A stretch of DNA of 44,909 nucleotides from an uncultured Solirubrobacteraceae bacterium (GTDB taxonomy: Bacteria; Actinomycetota; Thermoleophilia; Solirubrobacterales; Solirubrobacteraceae). A program made the position numbers and the translations under genes. The DNA is taken from the NCBI GenBank assembly GCA_902806175.1, contig CADCVQ010000167.1, positions 1 through 44,909 of the forward strand, given 5' to 3'. Shown piece after piece: positions 25,204 through 33,902 of this stretch. How positions within the stretch are numbered: the first letter of the stretch is position 1; each line of letters begins with the position of its first letter. The notes below the pieces were generated by a model. That model saw nothing but the letters and a program-made list of their open reading frames with translations, was not told where the DNA came from and searched no databases.

Positions 25204-26460
25204 ATGAGCGCTGCGCCCGCAGACGATGTCGCTGTGAAGGCCGACGGTGTCGCGAAGAGCTTTCGCCTCCCGACGGAGCAGGTCTCCACGCTCAAGGAGC
25301 GCTTCGTGCATCCCACCCGCCGGCGCCGCCACGAGGACCTGCACGCGCTGCAGGACGTGAGCTTCGAAGTCGCGCGCGGCGAGGTCTTCGGGATCGTCGG
25401 GCGCAACGGCTCGGGCAAGAGCACGCTCATGAAGTGCCTCGCGGGCATCTACCGCAGCGATGCCGGGGAGATGTGGCTGCGCGGGCGGATGGCGCCGTTC
25501 ATCGAGCTCGGCGTCGGCTTCAACCCCGATCTCACCGCCCAGGACAACGTGCTCGTCAACGCCGTCATGCTCGGGCTGACGCCCGAGCAGTCGCGCGCGC
25601 GCTACGGCTCGATCATGGACTTCGCCGAGCTGCACGAGTTCGCCGAGCTGAAGCTCAAGAACTACTCCTCGGGCATGCAGGTGCGCCTCGCCTTCAGCGT
25701 CATGGTGCACGTCGACGCCGACCTGCTGCTGATCGACGAGGTTCTCGCGGTCGGCGACGCCGCCTTCCAGGAGAAGTGCTACGACGTCCTGCAACAGGCA
25801 CGCGACGAAGGCCGCACGATCCTGCTCGTCACCCACGACATGGGGCAGGTGCAGCGCTTCTGCGATCGCGCGCTGCTGCTGGACCGCGGCCGCGTCGTGG
25901 CGATCGGCGACTCGCGCAGCATCGCGCGCCAGTACACCGAGCTGAACTTCGCCACGCCGCTGCAGCGGGAGTCGATCGTCGCGCGATCGACGTCGGCACG
26001 GCGCGGTCTCGGCGGCGCCGTCACGATCGTCGACGCCTGGGCGCAGAGCGTCTCCGCCGAGGGGCGCACGGTGCTCGTCGAGCGCGGCGAGCCGGCCTCG
26101 CTGGCGATGCGGGTGCGCTTCGACGTCGCCGCGGAGGATCCCGTCTTCGTCTTCGAGGTCGTCGACGAGCACGAGCGGCGCGTGCTCGTGCTCTCCAGCG
26201 ATCGCACGCTGCTGCGATCGGGCCGCCACGCGGCCGGCGACGAGCTCGACGTCGTCGTCGCCTTCGAGAACTACCTCGCGCCGGGGCGCTACTGGATCTG
26301 GCCGCGCGTGTCCGCCGCCGGCGGGGAGGAGCTGCTCGCCTTCCGCGAGGGCAACTACCCGTTCGCCGTCAGCGGGACGGGGGCCGGCGGCGCCGTCATG
26401 GAGGTGCCGCACCTCTTCGAGCTGCACCCCGCCCCGTCGATGCAGCAGCCCGCGTCGTGA
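25204..26460 (+). CDS. Polysaccharide ABC exporter, ATP-binding subunit (Wzt/TagH-like)
   Basis: A 418-residue ATPase of the Wzt/TagH type that powers export of undecaprenyl-linked glycans. In order: Walker A GRNGSGKS (66-73), signature YSSGMQVR (154-161), Walker B LLLIDEVLAVGD (174-185) and H-loop His211. The C-terminal 160 residues form a separate beta-rich domain like the Wzt carbohydrate-binding module, which in other systems reads a terminal modification of the chain before export. That fits the acyltransferase upstream and the methyltransferases in the window. The stop overlaps the permease start (GTGA). Confidence 0.92.
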   Translation: MSAAPADDVAVKADGVAKSFRLPTEQVSTLKERFVHPTRRRRHEDLHALQDVSFEVARGEVFGIVGRNGSGKSTLMKCLAGIYRSDAGEMWLRGRMAPFIELGVGFNPDLTAQDNVLVNAVMLGLTPEQSRARYGSIMDFAELHEFAELKLKNYSSGMQVRLAFSVMVHVDADLLLIDEVLAVGDAAFQEKCYDVLQQARDEGRTILLVTHDMGQVQRFCDRALLLDRGRVVAIGDSRSIARQYTELNFATPLQRESIVARSTSARRGLGGAVTIVDAWAQSVSAEGRTVLVERGEPASLAMRVRFDVAAEDPVFVFEVVDEHERRVLVLSSDRTLLRSGRHAAGDELDVVVAFENYLAPGRYWIWPRVSAAGGEELLAFREGNYPFAVSGTGAGGAVMEVPHLFELHPAPSMQQPAS

Positions 26461-27293
26461 GCGTCGAGGCCTACCGCGTCCGCGGCCCGACCGCGCTCGG
26501 GCGCGACCCGCGGCGCTTCTGGAACCTCACGCGCACGCTCGCGGCGACCGACTGGAAGGTGCGCTTCTACGGCTCGGCGCTGGGCTACCTGTGGTCGCTG
26601 CTGCGCCCGCTGATGCTGTTCGGGATCGTCTACTTCGTCTTCTCGTACGTCGTGCAGGCCGGCGCGGGCGTCGAGCACTACGGCGTGATCCTGCTGCTCG
26701 CGATGATCCTGTACTTCTTCTTCTCGGAGGTGACCGCCGCGGGCGTGACGTCGATGGTCGACCGCGAGTCGCTGCTGCGCAAGGTCGGCTTCCCGCGGGC
26801 GGTCGTACCGCTGGCGGTCGCCCTCGTGGCGGCGATGAACCTCGCTCTGAACCTCGTCGTCGTCGCGATCTTCGTCGTCGCAAGCGGCGTGCAGCCGCGC
26901 TGGACGTGGCTGCTGCTGCCGATCCCGCTGGCGCTCATGCTCGTCTTCGCGACGGGCGTCGCGATGCTGCTCAGCGCGCTCTACGTCCGCTACCGCGACG
27001 TCCGCCCGATCTGGGAGGTCGTCCTGCAGGGGCTGTTCTACGCGACGCCGATCCTCTACCCGATCGAAGCGGTCATCGGCCATTCGCAGACGCTCGCGAA
27101 GATCGCGCTGTGCAACCCGATCGCGGCGATCATCCAGCAGTCGCGATACCTGCTCGTCGGCGGGACCTCGCTCGGCGAGGGGCTCGGGTCCAGCGCGCTT
27201 GCGGCGATCCCGCTCGTGATCCTCGTCGCGGTGACGGTGCTCGGCTTTCTCGTGTTCGACCGCATGGCGCCGCGCGCGGCCGAGGAGCTGTGA
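26457..27293 (+). CDS. Polysaccharide ABC exporter, permease subunit (Wzm/TagG-like)
   Basis: A 278-residue ABC-2-type permease with six predicted membrane helices. Signature stretches are WKVRFYGSALGYLWSLLRPL before helix 1, and YRDVRPIWEVVLQGLFYATP and FDRMAPRAAEEL at the end. This is the usual size for Wzm. The GTG at 26457 overlaps the stop of the ATPase gene, so the two are made together as a 2+2 transporter. It should carry the finished lipid-linked glycan across the cytoplasmic membrane. Confidence 0.93.
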   Translation: MSVEAYRVRGPTALGRDPRRFWNLTRTLAATDWKVRFYGSALGYLWSLLRPLMLFGIVYFVFSYVVQAGAGVEHYGVILLLAMILYFFFSEVTAAGVTSMVDRESLLRKVGFPRAVVPLAVALVAAMNLALNLVVVAIFVVASGVQPRWTWLLLPIPLALMLVFATGVAMLLSALYVRYRDVRPIWEVVLQGLFYATPILYPIEAVIGHSQTLAKIALCNPIAAIIQQSRYLLVGGTSLGEGLGSSALAAIPLVILVAVTVLGFLVFDRMAPRAAEEL

Positions 27294-27314
27294 GCTCGGC
27301 ACGGGCCGGCTCGG

Positions 27315-29732
27315 TCAGCGTCTGACGATCTCGATCCAGTCCAGCCGCGCGTCGCCGCGGCACAGCTGCATCGCACGGGCGCCGTCGACCCACTGCACCT
27401 GCCTGGTCACGCTGTCGGCGGGCACGAACATCAGCGGTCCCAGTCGTGTCGTCGCGCCGTCGCTACCGACGTCGTTGCCCGTGCTGGGCAGCGGGCTGCC
27501 GCCGCCGCGCACGAGTTCGACGTCGTGCACTCCGGGCGCGAAGCTGGCCCGGCCCAGCGGGATGTACTGGTACGGGAAGCTCTCGTCGAGGCGCACCTCC
27601 GCCAGCTGCCTGCCGTCGACGAGGATCCGCACCGCGCGGCCGACCGAGCCCCGCAGCCAGACCGCATAGGGGCCGCCGCGCGGAAGCGTCACCGGCTGCT
27701 TGAGCCGCCCCGGTCCGTTGGGGAAGTGATCGAGGTCATCGGACTCCCAGCCGGCGCTGACGAACTCCGGGCGTCCGGTCCGCACGGCGGCGGAAGCCGC
27801 GGCGAAGGCGACTCGCGCGCCGCGGCCGGCGCGCCGCAGGTCCGTCTGCAGGTCGTCGCACATCCGCGCCGTGCGCTCGTTGCGCTCGCCTTCCAGCGCG
27901 ACGTGCTCGACGACGTTGCGCGCGGGCGCCGTGCGCCGCCAGACGTCGTAGTAGTCCATCCGCGTCACGAGGCTGTAGTTCGACGGCGGTCGGCTGGTCG
28001 TCGGATCGCGGCGCAGCACGAGCAGCGGGTAGGTCTGCACGAACTTCGGGTCGAAGTCGTCCAGATCGCGCGTGTACGCCGTGCCGCCGCGCGCGTCCGC
28101 GCGAAACGGCAATCCCGGGCGCGGCGGGTTGAACATCCCGGTCACCTCGACGTCGCGCAGCAGGTACTCGGGGTAGTCGTCGAGCGTCGTGTGCAGGGCC
28201 GGCCCCAGCCCGGCGTAGCGCTCGGCGATCTGCTCGAGCTCGACGAACCGCGCGTAGGGCGTGATCGTGGAGTCGTGGTAGACGAGCGCGTTGCCGGTCA
28301 GGACGCTGGCGCCGATCGCGACGATCGCCAGCGGCGCGAGCCAGCGCGCCCGCCGCGGCAGCTGCCACAGCGCGGCCGCTCCCGCGAAGGCGAGCGTGAG
28401 CACGAGCGGGGCGGTGATCGTGTAGGCCTTGAGGTCGACCCACGGCCCGGCCCGGCGCGAGACGAAGACCAGCGCGACCACGGCGGCGACGGCGAGCCCG
28501 AGCATTCGCAGGTCGCGGCGGCGCAGCGACCACAGCAGGCCGAGCACGGCGAAGGCGAGGACCAGGCCGATGAGGACGTAGGTGACCGTCGCCGCGTTGG
28601 CGACTTCGAGCGGGAAGCGGTGGTCGGAGGTCAGCCATGGGCCCACCGCCGACCAGGCCGGGACCGGGGCGGCGAGGTTGCCGAGGTCGGGGGGACCGCC
28701 GGAGCCCGCCACCGGCGCGAGCCTGCGGGCGACGATGATCGTCGGGACGGAGAGGATCGCGACGCCGGCGGTGAGCGCGCCCCAGCGCACGAGCGCGCCG
28801 CGGCGCGCCTCGCGGCGGGTGACGAAGTCGGCGGCGAAGCCGACCGCCAGCAGCATCCCGATCCACGGCAGGACGCCGAGGTTGAACACCGCGAACGCCG
28901 CCGCGGTCGCCACGGCAAGCGGGATCAGCTCCCGCGGCCGCCCGTCGCCGGGATGGCGCGCGAACAGCAGCGCCGCGACCAGCGTGATCCCCGCGACCGC
29001 CGCCAGCTCCTTGATCCCAGCGGCCAGCGCGTAGGAGTAGAGGATCGTCGGCTGTGCCGCGACGCCCGCCGCCAGCGCGCGCCACGGCCGCGACGCGATC
29101 GCCGTGCTGAGCAGCGCGTACAGCGACAGCCCCATGCCGCCCGCGACGAGCGCCAGGAACGCCTGGTAGCTCCACAGCGGGTCGACGCCGATCAGGGCGC
29201 TCGTCCCGCCGAGCGCGCCCTGCGCGCCGCCGGGGTAGCCGACGCCCAGCATCTTGATGACGGTCTCCAGGTAAGACGAGTCGACCGCGGATTCGGGCGG
29301 GATCGTCCGCCCCGAGTGCGTGATCCACTGGGTGAACTGCAGCTGGTGCATGAGGTCGGGGATCCGCGTGTAGCCGGTCAGGCCGGGCTTGCCGGTGAGG
29401 ACGACGGGCGCGGCGATCGTCACCGCCGGAAGCAGCGCGGCGAGCGACGGCCAGATCCAGCTCCTCGCTGGCCGCAGCTGCGACAGGGAGCGTCCCGTGG
29501 CGACGAAGCCGGCGACGGCGATGACGAGGATGCACGGCGCCGTCAGCTCCGCGAGCGCGTCGAACTGCGTCGTCAGGGCGCTGACGGTCACGATCGCGGC
29601 CATCCCGGCCGGCAGCACGAGCACGCCCGCAAGCGCGCCGCTGCCGGCGAGCCGCCGCAGCCCGAGCCCCGCGCCCAGCGACAGGGCGACGACGACGACG
29701 GGGTAGACGACCCAGCTGAGAAAGAAGGTCAT
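27315..29732 (-). CDS. Large integral membrane protein, GT-C-like
   Basis: An 805-residue protein with about twelve hydrophobic helices in residues 1-480 and a soluble C-terminal region (about 490-805) that should face the outside. An early outer loop has RIPDLMHQLQFTQWIT with an acidic residue, as in GT-C glycosyltransferases that use polyprenyl-phosphate sugars; the fold is inferred from topology only. The C-terminal part contains beta-rich segments (GGPYAVWLRGSVGRAVRILV, GVHDVELVRGGG), perhaps a carbohydrate-binding module. I do not recognise a named family. It follows two GT2 genes in the same direction, one of which may make its lipid-linked donor. Confidence 0.75.
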   Translation of the reverse strand: MTFFLSWVVYPVVVVALSLGAGLGLRRLAGSGALAGVLVLPAGMAAIVTVSALTTQFDALAELTAPCILVIAVAGFVATGRSLSQLRPARSWIWPSLAALLPAVTIAAPVVLTGKPGLTGYTRIPDLMHQLQFTQWITHSGRTIPPESAVDSSYLETVIKMLGVGYPGGAQGALGGTSALIGVDPLWSYQAFLALVAGGMGLSLYALLSTAIASRPWRALAAGVAAQPTILYSYALAAGIKELAAVAGITLVAALLFARHPGDGRPRELIPLAVATAAAFAVFNLGVLPWIGMLLAVGFAADFVTRREARRGALVRWGALTAGVAILSVPTIIVARRLAPVAGSGGPPDLGNLAAPVPAWSAVGPWLTSDHRFPLEVANAATVTYVLIGLVLAFAVLGLLWSLRRRDLRMLGLAVAAVVALVFVSRRAGPWVDLKAYTITAPLVLTLAFAGAAALWQLPRRARWLAPLAIVAIGASVLTGNALVYHDSTITPYARFVELEQIAERYAGLGPALHTTLDDYPEYLLRDVEVTGMFNPPRPGLPFRADARGGTAYTRDLDDFDPKFVQTYPLLVLRRDPTTSRPPSNYSLVTRMDYYDVWRRTAPARNVVEHVALEGERNERTARMCDDLQTDLRRAGRGARVAFAAASAAVRTGRPEFVSAGWESDDLDHFPNGPGRLKQPVTLPRGGPYAVWLRGSVGRAVRILVDGRQLAEVRLDESFPYQYIPLGRASFAPGVHDVELVRGGGSPLPSTGNDVGSDGATTRLGPLMFVPADSVTRQVQWVDGARAMQLCRGDARLDWIEIVRR

Positions 29733-29836
29733 GGCAACGAGCAATTCGTGAGCAGCGACTGGTCGGATCTCTGCAACAGATCGTCGTGGGCCGCGATGCG
29801 GTGGTCGCGGTCGCGGACGCTCACGCCGATCCGAGT

Positions 29837-30886
29837 CTAGGGACGGGCCGGGCGGCGCCCGACCGCCTTGACCGCCGCCACCGCCGCCCAGCGGTAGGCG
29901 ACGAGCAGCGGCCCGGCGCGGCGCCCGACACCGGAGCTGATCTGCGGTGAATCGACGCGCGCCTGGAAGCGGTCGATGATCGCGGCGTCCGGCAGCACGC
30001 GCATCGCCGCGAGCCTGCGCCGGCGCGCAACGATCCAGCCACGCGCCTGCCACACCGAGCGGTAGGCGCGCAGCTTGTGCGCGAGCCAGCCCTCGGCGCG
30101 CGCGACGAACAGCAGCGACAGCTCGCTGCCCAGCATCAACGGCGCGAGGATCAGCAGCGTCGAGATCTGCAGCGTGCTCAACATCGACAGCAGACGGTGG
30201 CGCTCGAGGTAGTACCACTTCTCGTTGCTCACGCCGAAGGAGTAGTGATGCAGGACCGTCGCGCGCGGCACGTACCAGACCTCGGCGCCGACGATCCACG
30301 CGCGCAGGCAGATGTCCGGATCCTCGTAGAACAGGAAGAACTGCTCGCAGTAGCCCTCCAGCCTGCGGTAGAGGCCGGCGTCGATGAGCATCGCGGCGCC
30401 GGTCGTGATGAGCGCCTGGCGCGGCGGCCCGTCCTCGCGTCGCTGCTCGTAGCGGCCGCACCACGCGATCCCGGTCAGGTGGATCTCGTTCTCGCCGGCG
30501 TTGATGGTCTCGCCGTCGGGGAAGAGGATCTGCGGCGTGATGATGCCCGCGGCAGGGTGCTCGGCCGCGACCTGCAGCAGGAGCTCCAGGCAATCCTGCG
30601 CCGCCGCCGCGTCCGGGTTGAGGAAGAACAGCCAGTCGCCGCTCGCTACCGCGGCGCCGCGGTTGCAGGCAGGCGCGTAGCCGATGTTGTCCTCGTGCAG
30701 CAGCCGCACGTCGGGATGCGCCGCGCGCATCGGCTCGCGCACCGAGTGAGCGGGATCGTTGTCGACGACGATGATCTCGTGGATGGGCACGCTCTGGGAC
30801 TTCAGGCTTGCGACCGCGGCAAGCGTCAGGTCGAGCTCCTTGTAGGTCACGATCACCGCGCTGACGAGCGGCTGGGCGGCCGGCAC
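29837..30886 (-). CDS. GT2 glycosyltransferase, rhamnosyltransferase-like
   Basis: A 349-residue GT-A enzyme. VSAVIVTYKELDLTLAAV and EIIVVDNDP start the nucleotide-binding half; FFLNPDAAA (about 87-95) is the metal-site region of the WbbL-like group, where NPD replaces DxD. LFYEDPDICLRAWIVG is the acceptor-side base motif. A hydrophobic stretch near 255-275 (LQISTLLILAPLMLG) suggests membrane association. The GTG at 30886 lies two bases after the upstream GT2 stop. WbbL-like enzymes typically add rhamnose to a lipid-linked sugar, which would fit rfbC in this genome. Confidence 0.88.
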   Translation of the reverse strand: MPAAQPLVSAVIVTYKELDLTLAAVASLKSQSVPIHEIIVVDNDPAHSVREPMRAAHPDVRLLHEDNIGYAPACNRGAAVASGDWLFFLNPDAAAAQDCLELLLQVAAEHPAAGIITPQILFPDGETINAGENEIHLTGIAWCGRYEQRREDGPPRQALITTGAAMLIDAGLYRRLEGYCEQFFLFYEDPDICLRAWIVGAEVWYVPRATVLHHYSFGVSNEKWYYLERHRLLSMLSTLQISTLLILAPLMLGSELSLLFVARAEGWLAHKLRAYRSVWQARGWIVARRRRLAAMRVLPDAAIIDRFQARVDSPQISSGVGRRAGPLLVAYRWAAVAAVKAVGRRPARP

Positions 30887-30888
30887 CG

Positions 30889-31644
30889 TCAGATGCTCGC
30901 CTCGGCCGCCACCGGCGGTTCGTCGCCGCGCTCGATCACCGGACGCTCGCGAAACAGCCCCACGAAGATCGCCAGCGTGACCTTCAGCATGTAGTAGGCC
31001 GAGCGCGACGCGTTGATCGACGAGACCCCGGTCGTGCGCGGCCGCATCGTGACGGGGATCTCCGCGCTCTTGAGGCGATGGGCGTGGACCATCAGCACGG
31101 CCTCGACCTCCGGATAGTCGTGCGGGTAGTCGCGCGCGAACAGCTCGATCCCGCGGCGGTTGGTCATCCGAAAGCCGGAGGTCGGGTCGGTGACGCGCTG
31201 GCCCGTGATCCGCGACAGCACGCCGGCGAACAGTCGGATACCCAGCCGCCGCGAGGCGGTGCTGCGATGGCCGTCCTCGCACAGCTCGCGAAAGCGCGAG
31301 CCGGTGACCATGTCGATGTCCGGGTGCGCATGCAGGTACTCGAGCAGCCGGTAGACCTCGCGCGGGTCGTGCTGGCCGTCGCCGTCGACCTGGACGGCGT
31401 AGTCGTAGCCGTTCTCGAGCGCGAACTGATACCCCGCCTGCACCGTGCAGCCGATCCCCAGGTTGAAGGGCAGGCGCACGACGCGCGCGCCCGCGGCGCG
31501 CGCCACGTCGCGCGTCGCGTCGGTCGAGCCGTCGTCGATGACGAGCACGTCGAACTCCGGCGCGTGGCGCTGCAGCTCGCGCACGACGGAGGCGACGCTC
31601 GCCTCCTCGTTGTAGGCGGGAACGATGGCGAGATGGGAGGACAC
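30889..31644 (-). CDS. GT2 polyprenyl-phosphate sugar synthase (DPM1-like)
   Basis: A 251-residue glycosyltransferase resembling dolichyl-phosphate mannose synthase. IVPAYNEEASVASVVREL opens the GT-A fold; VQVDGDGQHDP (about 85-95) holds the DxD-type metal site, and GSRF and DPTSGFRMTNRR are typical downstream. There are no C-terminal membrane helices, so it is the soluble kind. It should transfer a sugar to a polyprenyl phosphate, making a donor for outer-face GT-C enzymes such as the membrane protein two genes downstream. GTG 31644 is chosen for its position before SSHLAIVPAYNEE; TAGCCT lies 5 nt upstream. Confidence 0.88.
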   Translation of the reverse strand: MSSHLAIVPAYNEEASVASVVRELQRHAPEFDVLVIDDGSTDATRDVARAAGARVVRLPFNLGIGCTVQAGYQFALENGYDYAVQVDGDGQHDPREVYRLLEYLHAHPDIDMVTGSRFRELCEDGHRSTASRRLGIRLFAGVLSRITGQRVTDPTSGFRMTNRRGIELFARDYPHDYPEVEAVLMVHAHRLKSAEIPVTMRPRTTGVSSINASRSAYYMLKVTLAIFVGLFRERPVIERGDEPPVAAEASI

Positions 31645-31649
31645 GGCTA

Positions 31650-31655
31650 AGGCTA
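31650..31655 (-). promoter_or_regulatory. -10 box before the DPM1-like gene
   Basis: TAGCCT on the minus strand, 5 nt before GTG 31644; would serve the three-gene run down to 27315. Confidence 0.4.
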
Positions 31656-31817
31656 AGACGCAGCGCGGCCGCGAAAGGTGCGGGGATCGGGGCCCGGTAG
31701 CCGGGGCCACGTCGGCTCGCTATCGTAGCGATCGGCAGGGCAGATCCTGCGTTACACGCGTCGCGACGGACCGTCGGCGCCGCACCTCTCTCAAGACGTT
31801 CCCTTCCCGGCAGCCTC

Positions 31818-32225
31818 GTGGACTCTCGTATCCAAGTCGTCTCGATCGTCGCCATGCTGGCGGTGTTCGTCCTGATCTTCGAGCTCGTCCGGCGGCGGCG
31901 ACTGATGGAGCGCTACGCGCTGCTGTGGCTGTTCAGCGCGACTGTGCTGCTGGCGCTCGCGCTGCTGCAGGGCCTGCTCGAGTCCTTCGCCAGGCTCGTC
32001 GGGGTCGCGTACGCGCCATCCGCGCTGTTCGCGGTGGCGCTGGGCTGCGGGCTGCTGCTGATGCTGCACTTCTCGCTGGTCATCTCGCGCCTGACCGACC
32101 AGACGAAGCTGCTGGCGCAGGGGCTCGGCAGAGTCCAGCAGCAACTCGACGAGCTGCAGGCCACGCACGCGGACGAGCGTTCCCGCCTGGATGCCGAACG
32201 CGATCGCAGCCTCGTCGGCGATTGA
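31818..32225 (+). CDS. DUF2304 membrane protein
   Basis: A 135-residue protein with three membrane helices (about 5-23, 34-52 and 65-88) and a C-terminal coiled-coil tail (LGRVQQQLDELQATHADERS). The LVRRRRLMERYALLWLFSA segment is typical of DUF2304, a small family found beside GT2 polyprenyl-phosphate glycosyltransferases in surface-glycan loci; its biochemical role is unknown. GTG 31818 starts just before SRIQVVSIVAML. The degenerate GT2 gene follows within a few bases. Confidence 0.85.
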   Translation: MDSRIQVVSIVAMLAVFVLIFELVRRRRLMERYALLWLFSATVLLALALLQGLLESFARLVGVAYAPSALFAVALGCGLLLMLHFSLVISRLTDQTKLLAQGLGRVQQQLDELQATHADERSRLDAERDRSLVGD

Positions 32226-32236
32226 CGCCGGCGTCG

Positions 32237-32965
32237 GTGCAAGACAGCGAGATCACGGTCTGCGCCGTCGTCGGCGACGTTGCCATGCTCGACGGGCAGC
32301 GACGCGCGCCCGAGCGCGTCGAGCGCGTCGCTGAGGACGGCATCGGTGCCGCGGTCGTGCGCGCGGCCGCGACCGGAGCCACCTGGCTGTGGCTGCTCGA
32401 CGGCTCCGTCGAGCCCGCCGCGAACGCGCTCGAGGAGCTGCTCGCGCCGCTCACGCGGGCGCCGGCGCTCGGCGACCCGATCCTGCTCAGCAGCATGATC
32501 GTGACCCAGGACGGCGAACTCGACACGCTCGCGCCGCCGTGGCCACGGCTGTTCTGGCGCGAGAACGCGATCGTCGGCGCCGAGCACCGTCTCCCCGCGC
32601 TGCGCGCCGCGTCGTGGGGCTCGCTGCTCGTGCACCGCCGTGCGCTGAGCCTCTACGGCGCGCCGCGCGTGGACTTCGCCGGGGCCGGCGACGACCTGGA
32701 GTGGACGGGTCGCATGCTGCGCGAGACGCCCGGCTACCTCGTGCCGGGCAGCGTCGCGGTGCGCAACCGGCCGCTGTCGACGCGCGGCGTCGCCTATACG
32801 CGCAGCCGCGTGCGGATCCTGGTCGGGGACGGGTGGCACGGCACCGACCGGGTCTGGTTCGCCTTCGTGCTGGTCCGTGATGTCACGGGGCGGCTCGCGG
32901 CGCGACCGAGCGCGGCGCTGCGCCGGCTGCGCGCCGCGACCGCGGGCATCCGCGGCGGCTCCTAG
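32237..32965 (+). CDS. Degenerate GT2-like protein lacking the catalytic Asp cluster
   Basis: A 242-residue relative of the neighbouring GT2 enzymes. WLWLLDGSVEP (50-60) aligns with IWLMDDDAEP in the gene at 33903, but the DDD metal site has become LDG. GDDLEWTGRMLRETPGYLVP (151-170) matches SDDIEYTARVTRRRAGYLVP of the gene at 32975. The first 45 residues are short and lack the VVVTYNR and DNASTDGT strands that bind the nucleotide-sugar. It is therefore unlikely to be an active transferase, yet the frame is open and composition normal. A TTG at 32222 that overlaps the DUF2304 stop could be the real start. Confidence 0.8.
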   Translation: MQDSEITVCAVVGDVAMLDGQRRAPERVERVAEDGIGAAVVRAAATGATWLWLLDGSVEPAANALEELLAPLTRAPALGDPILLSSMIVTQDGELDTLAPPWPRLFWRENAIVGAEHRLPALRAASWGSLLVHRRALSLYGAPRVDFAGAGDDLEWTGRMLRETPGYLVPGSVAVRNRPLSTRGVAYTRSRVRILVGDGWHGTDRVWFAFVLVRDVTGRLAARPSAALRRLRAATAGIRGGS

Positions 32966-32974
32966 GCGAAGGGG

Positions 32975-33874
32975 TCACATCGCCGGGACCGGCCTGAGCC
33001 CGTCGCGCACCCCGCGCAGCACGATGCGGACGTTCGCGCCGCGAAAGCGGTTCAGGCGCAGGTAGTCCGTCGTCGTCTTGAGCAGAAACCACAGCACGGA
33101 GAGCTTCTCCTGCTTTGACCACGTGTTCTTTCCGCGCAGCATGTAGATGCTGTTGCGCACGTGGTAGTAGAAGCGCCCGCCGCTGCTGGTCACCGCGGAG
33201 TACGCGGTGTTCGTCTTGTGCACGACCACGCTGCGGGGGACGAGGTAGCCCGCGCGCCGGCGGGTGACCCGGGCCGTGTACTCGATGTCGTCGCTCCAGA
33301 TGAAGAAGTGCTTGTGCGGCAGGCCGAGCTCGTCGATCGCGCTGCGGTGCACGAGCAGCGAGACGAACGTCGCCGCGCGCAACGGCAGCAGCCCGTGGGT
33401 GCTGGCCGTCACGAACCAGTCGACGCGGTTGTTGACGAAGCCGGGGTGGTTCATCGGATGCAGCCTGCCGTCGGTCCAGACGACCTTGCTCGACAGCAGC
33501 GCCGGCGGGCGCAGCGAGCCGACGTCGTCGCGCGCGCTCAGCAGCTGCTCGAGCGCGTCGGGCAGGGCGATCGTGTCGTCGTCCATCAGCCAGATCCACT
33601 CGGCCCCGGCCGCGTGCGCCGTCTTCAGGCCCTCGTGGAAGCCGCCGGCGCCGCCCTGGTTCTCGGTCAGCGCGAGCAGCTGCACCTGCGGATGCGCGCT
33701 GCGCACGTAGTCCGCGGTGCCGTCGCTGCTGGCGTTGTCGACCACGAGCGTGCGCTCGGGAGGGCGCGTCTGGGCGGCGAGCGCCTGCAGGCACTCGGCG
33801 AGCAGGGCACGCCGGTTGTAGGTCACGACGACCGCGACGACGGCCGGTGCCGGAGAGCGAGAGGCATCGGCCAT
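32975..33874 (-). CDS. GT2 glycosyltransferase, galactofuranosyltransferase-like
   Basis: A 299-residue GT-A enzyme. AVVAVVVTYNRRALLAECL and LVVDNASSDGTADYV form the nucleotide-sugar site; IWLMDDDT (95-101) carries the DDD metal cluster; FFIWSDDIEYTARVTRR is the second acidic motif, in the WSDD/WADD style of GlfT-type enzymes. With glf in the same locus, UDP-galactofuranose is a reasonable donor, though other sugars are possible. TAGGTT lies 6 nt before ATG 33874. It diverges from two paralogues and converges with the degenerate copy, 9 bp apart. Confidence 0.9.
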   Translation of the reverse strand: MADASRSPAPAVVAVVVTYNRRALLAECLQALAAQTRPPERTLVVDNASSDGTADYVRSAHPQVQLLALTENQGGAGGFHEGLKTAHAAGAEWIWLMDDDTIALPDALEQLLSARDDVGSLRPPALLSSKVVWTDGRLHPMNHPGFVNNRVDWFVTASTHGLLPLRAATFVSLLVHRSAIDELGLPHKHFFIWSDDIEYTARVTRRRAGYLVPRSVVVHKTNTAYSAVTSSGGRFYYHVRNSIYMLRGKNTWSKQEKLSVLWFLLKTTTDYLRLNRFRGANVRIVLRGVRDGLRPVPAM

Positions 33875-33880
33875 CGTGGG

Positions 33881-33890
33881 AACCTACACT
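33881..33890. promoter_or_regulatory. Divergent promoter with two -10 boxes sharing TA
   Basis: AACCTACACT reads TAGGTT on the minus strand (6 nt before ATG 33874) and TACACT on the plus strand (12 nt before ATG 33903). They share TA at 33885-33886. Confidence 0.6.
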
Positions 33891-33902
33891 GGCTTGCGCG
33901 CG

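Noticed and set aside
29733-30593. Upstream extension of the 805-residue membrane protein frame
   Set aside because: The extension is Arg/Ala-rich and lies antisense in frame to nothing real; it overlaps the WbbL-like GT2 gene, which has clear motifs. ATG 29732 starts the hydrophobic N-terminus.
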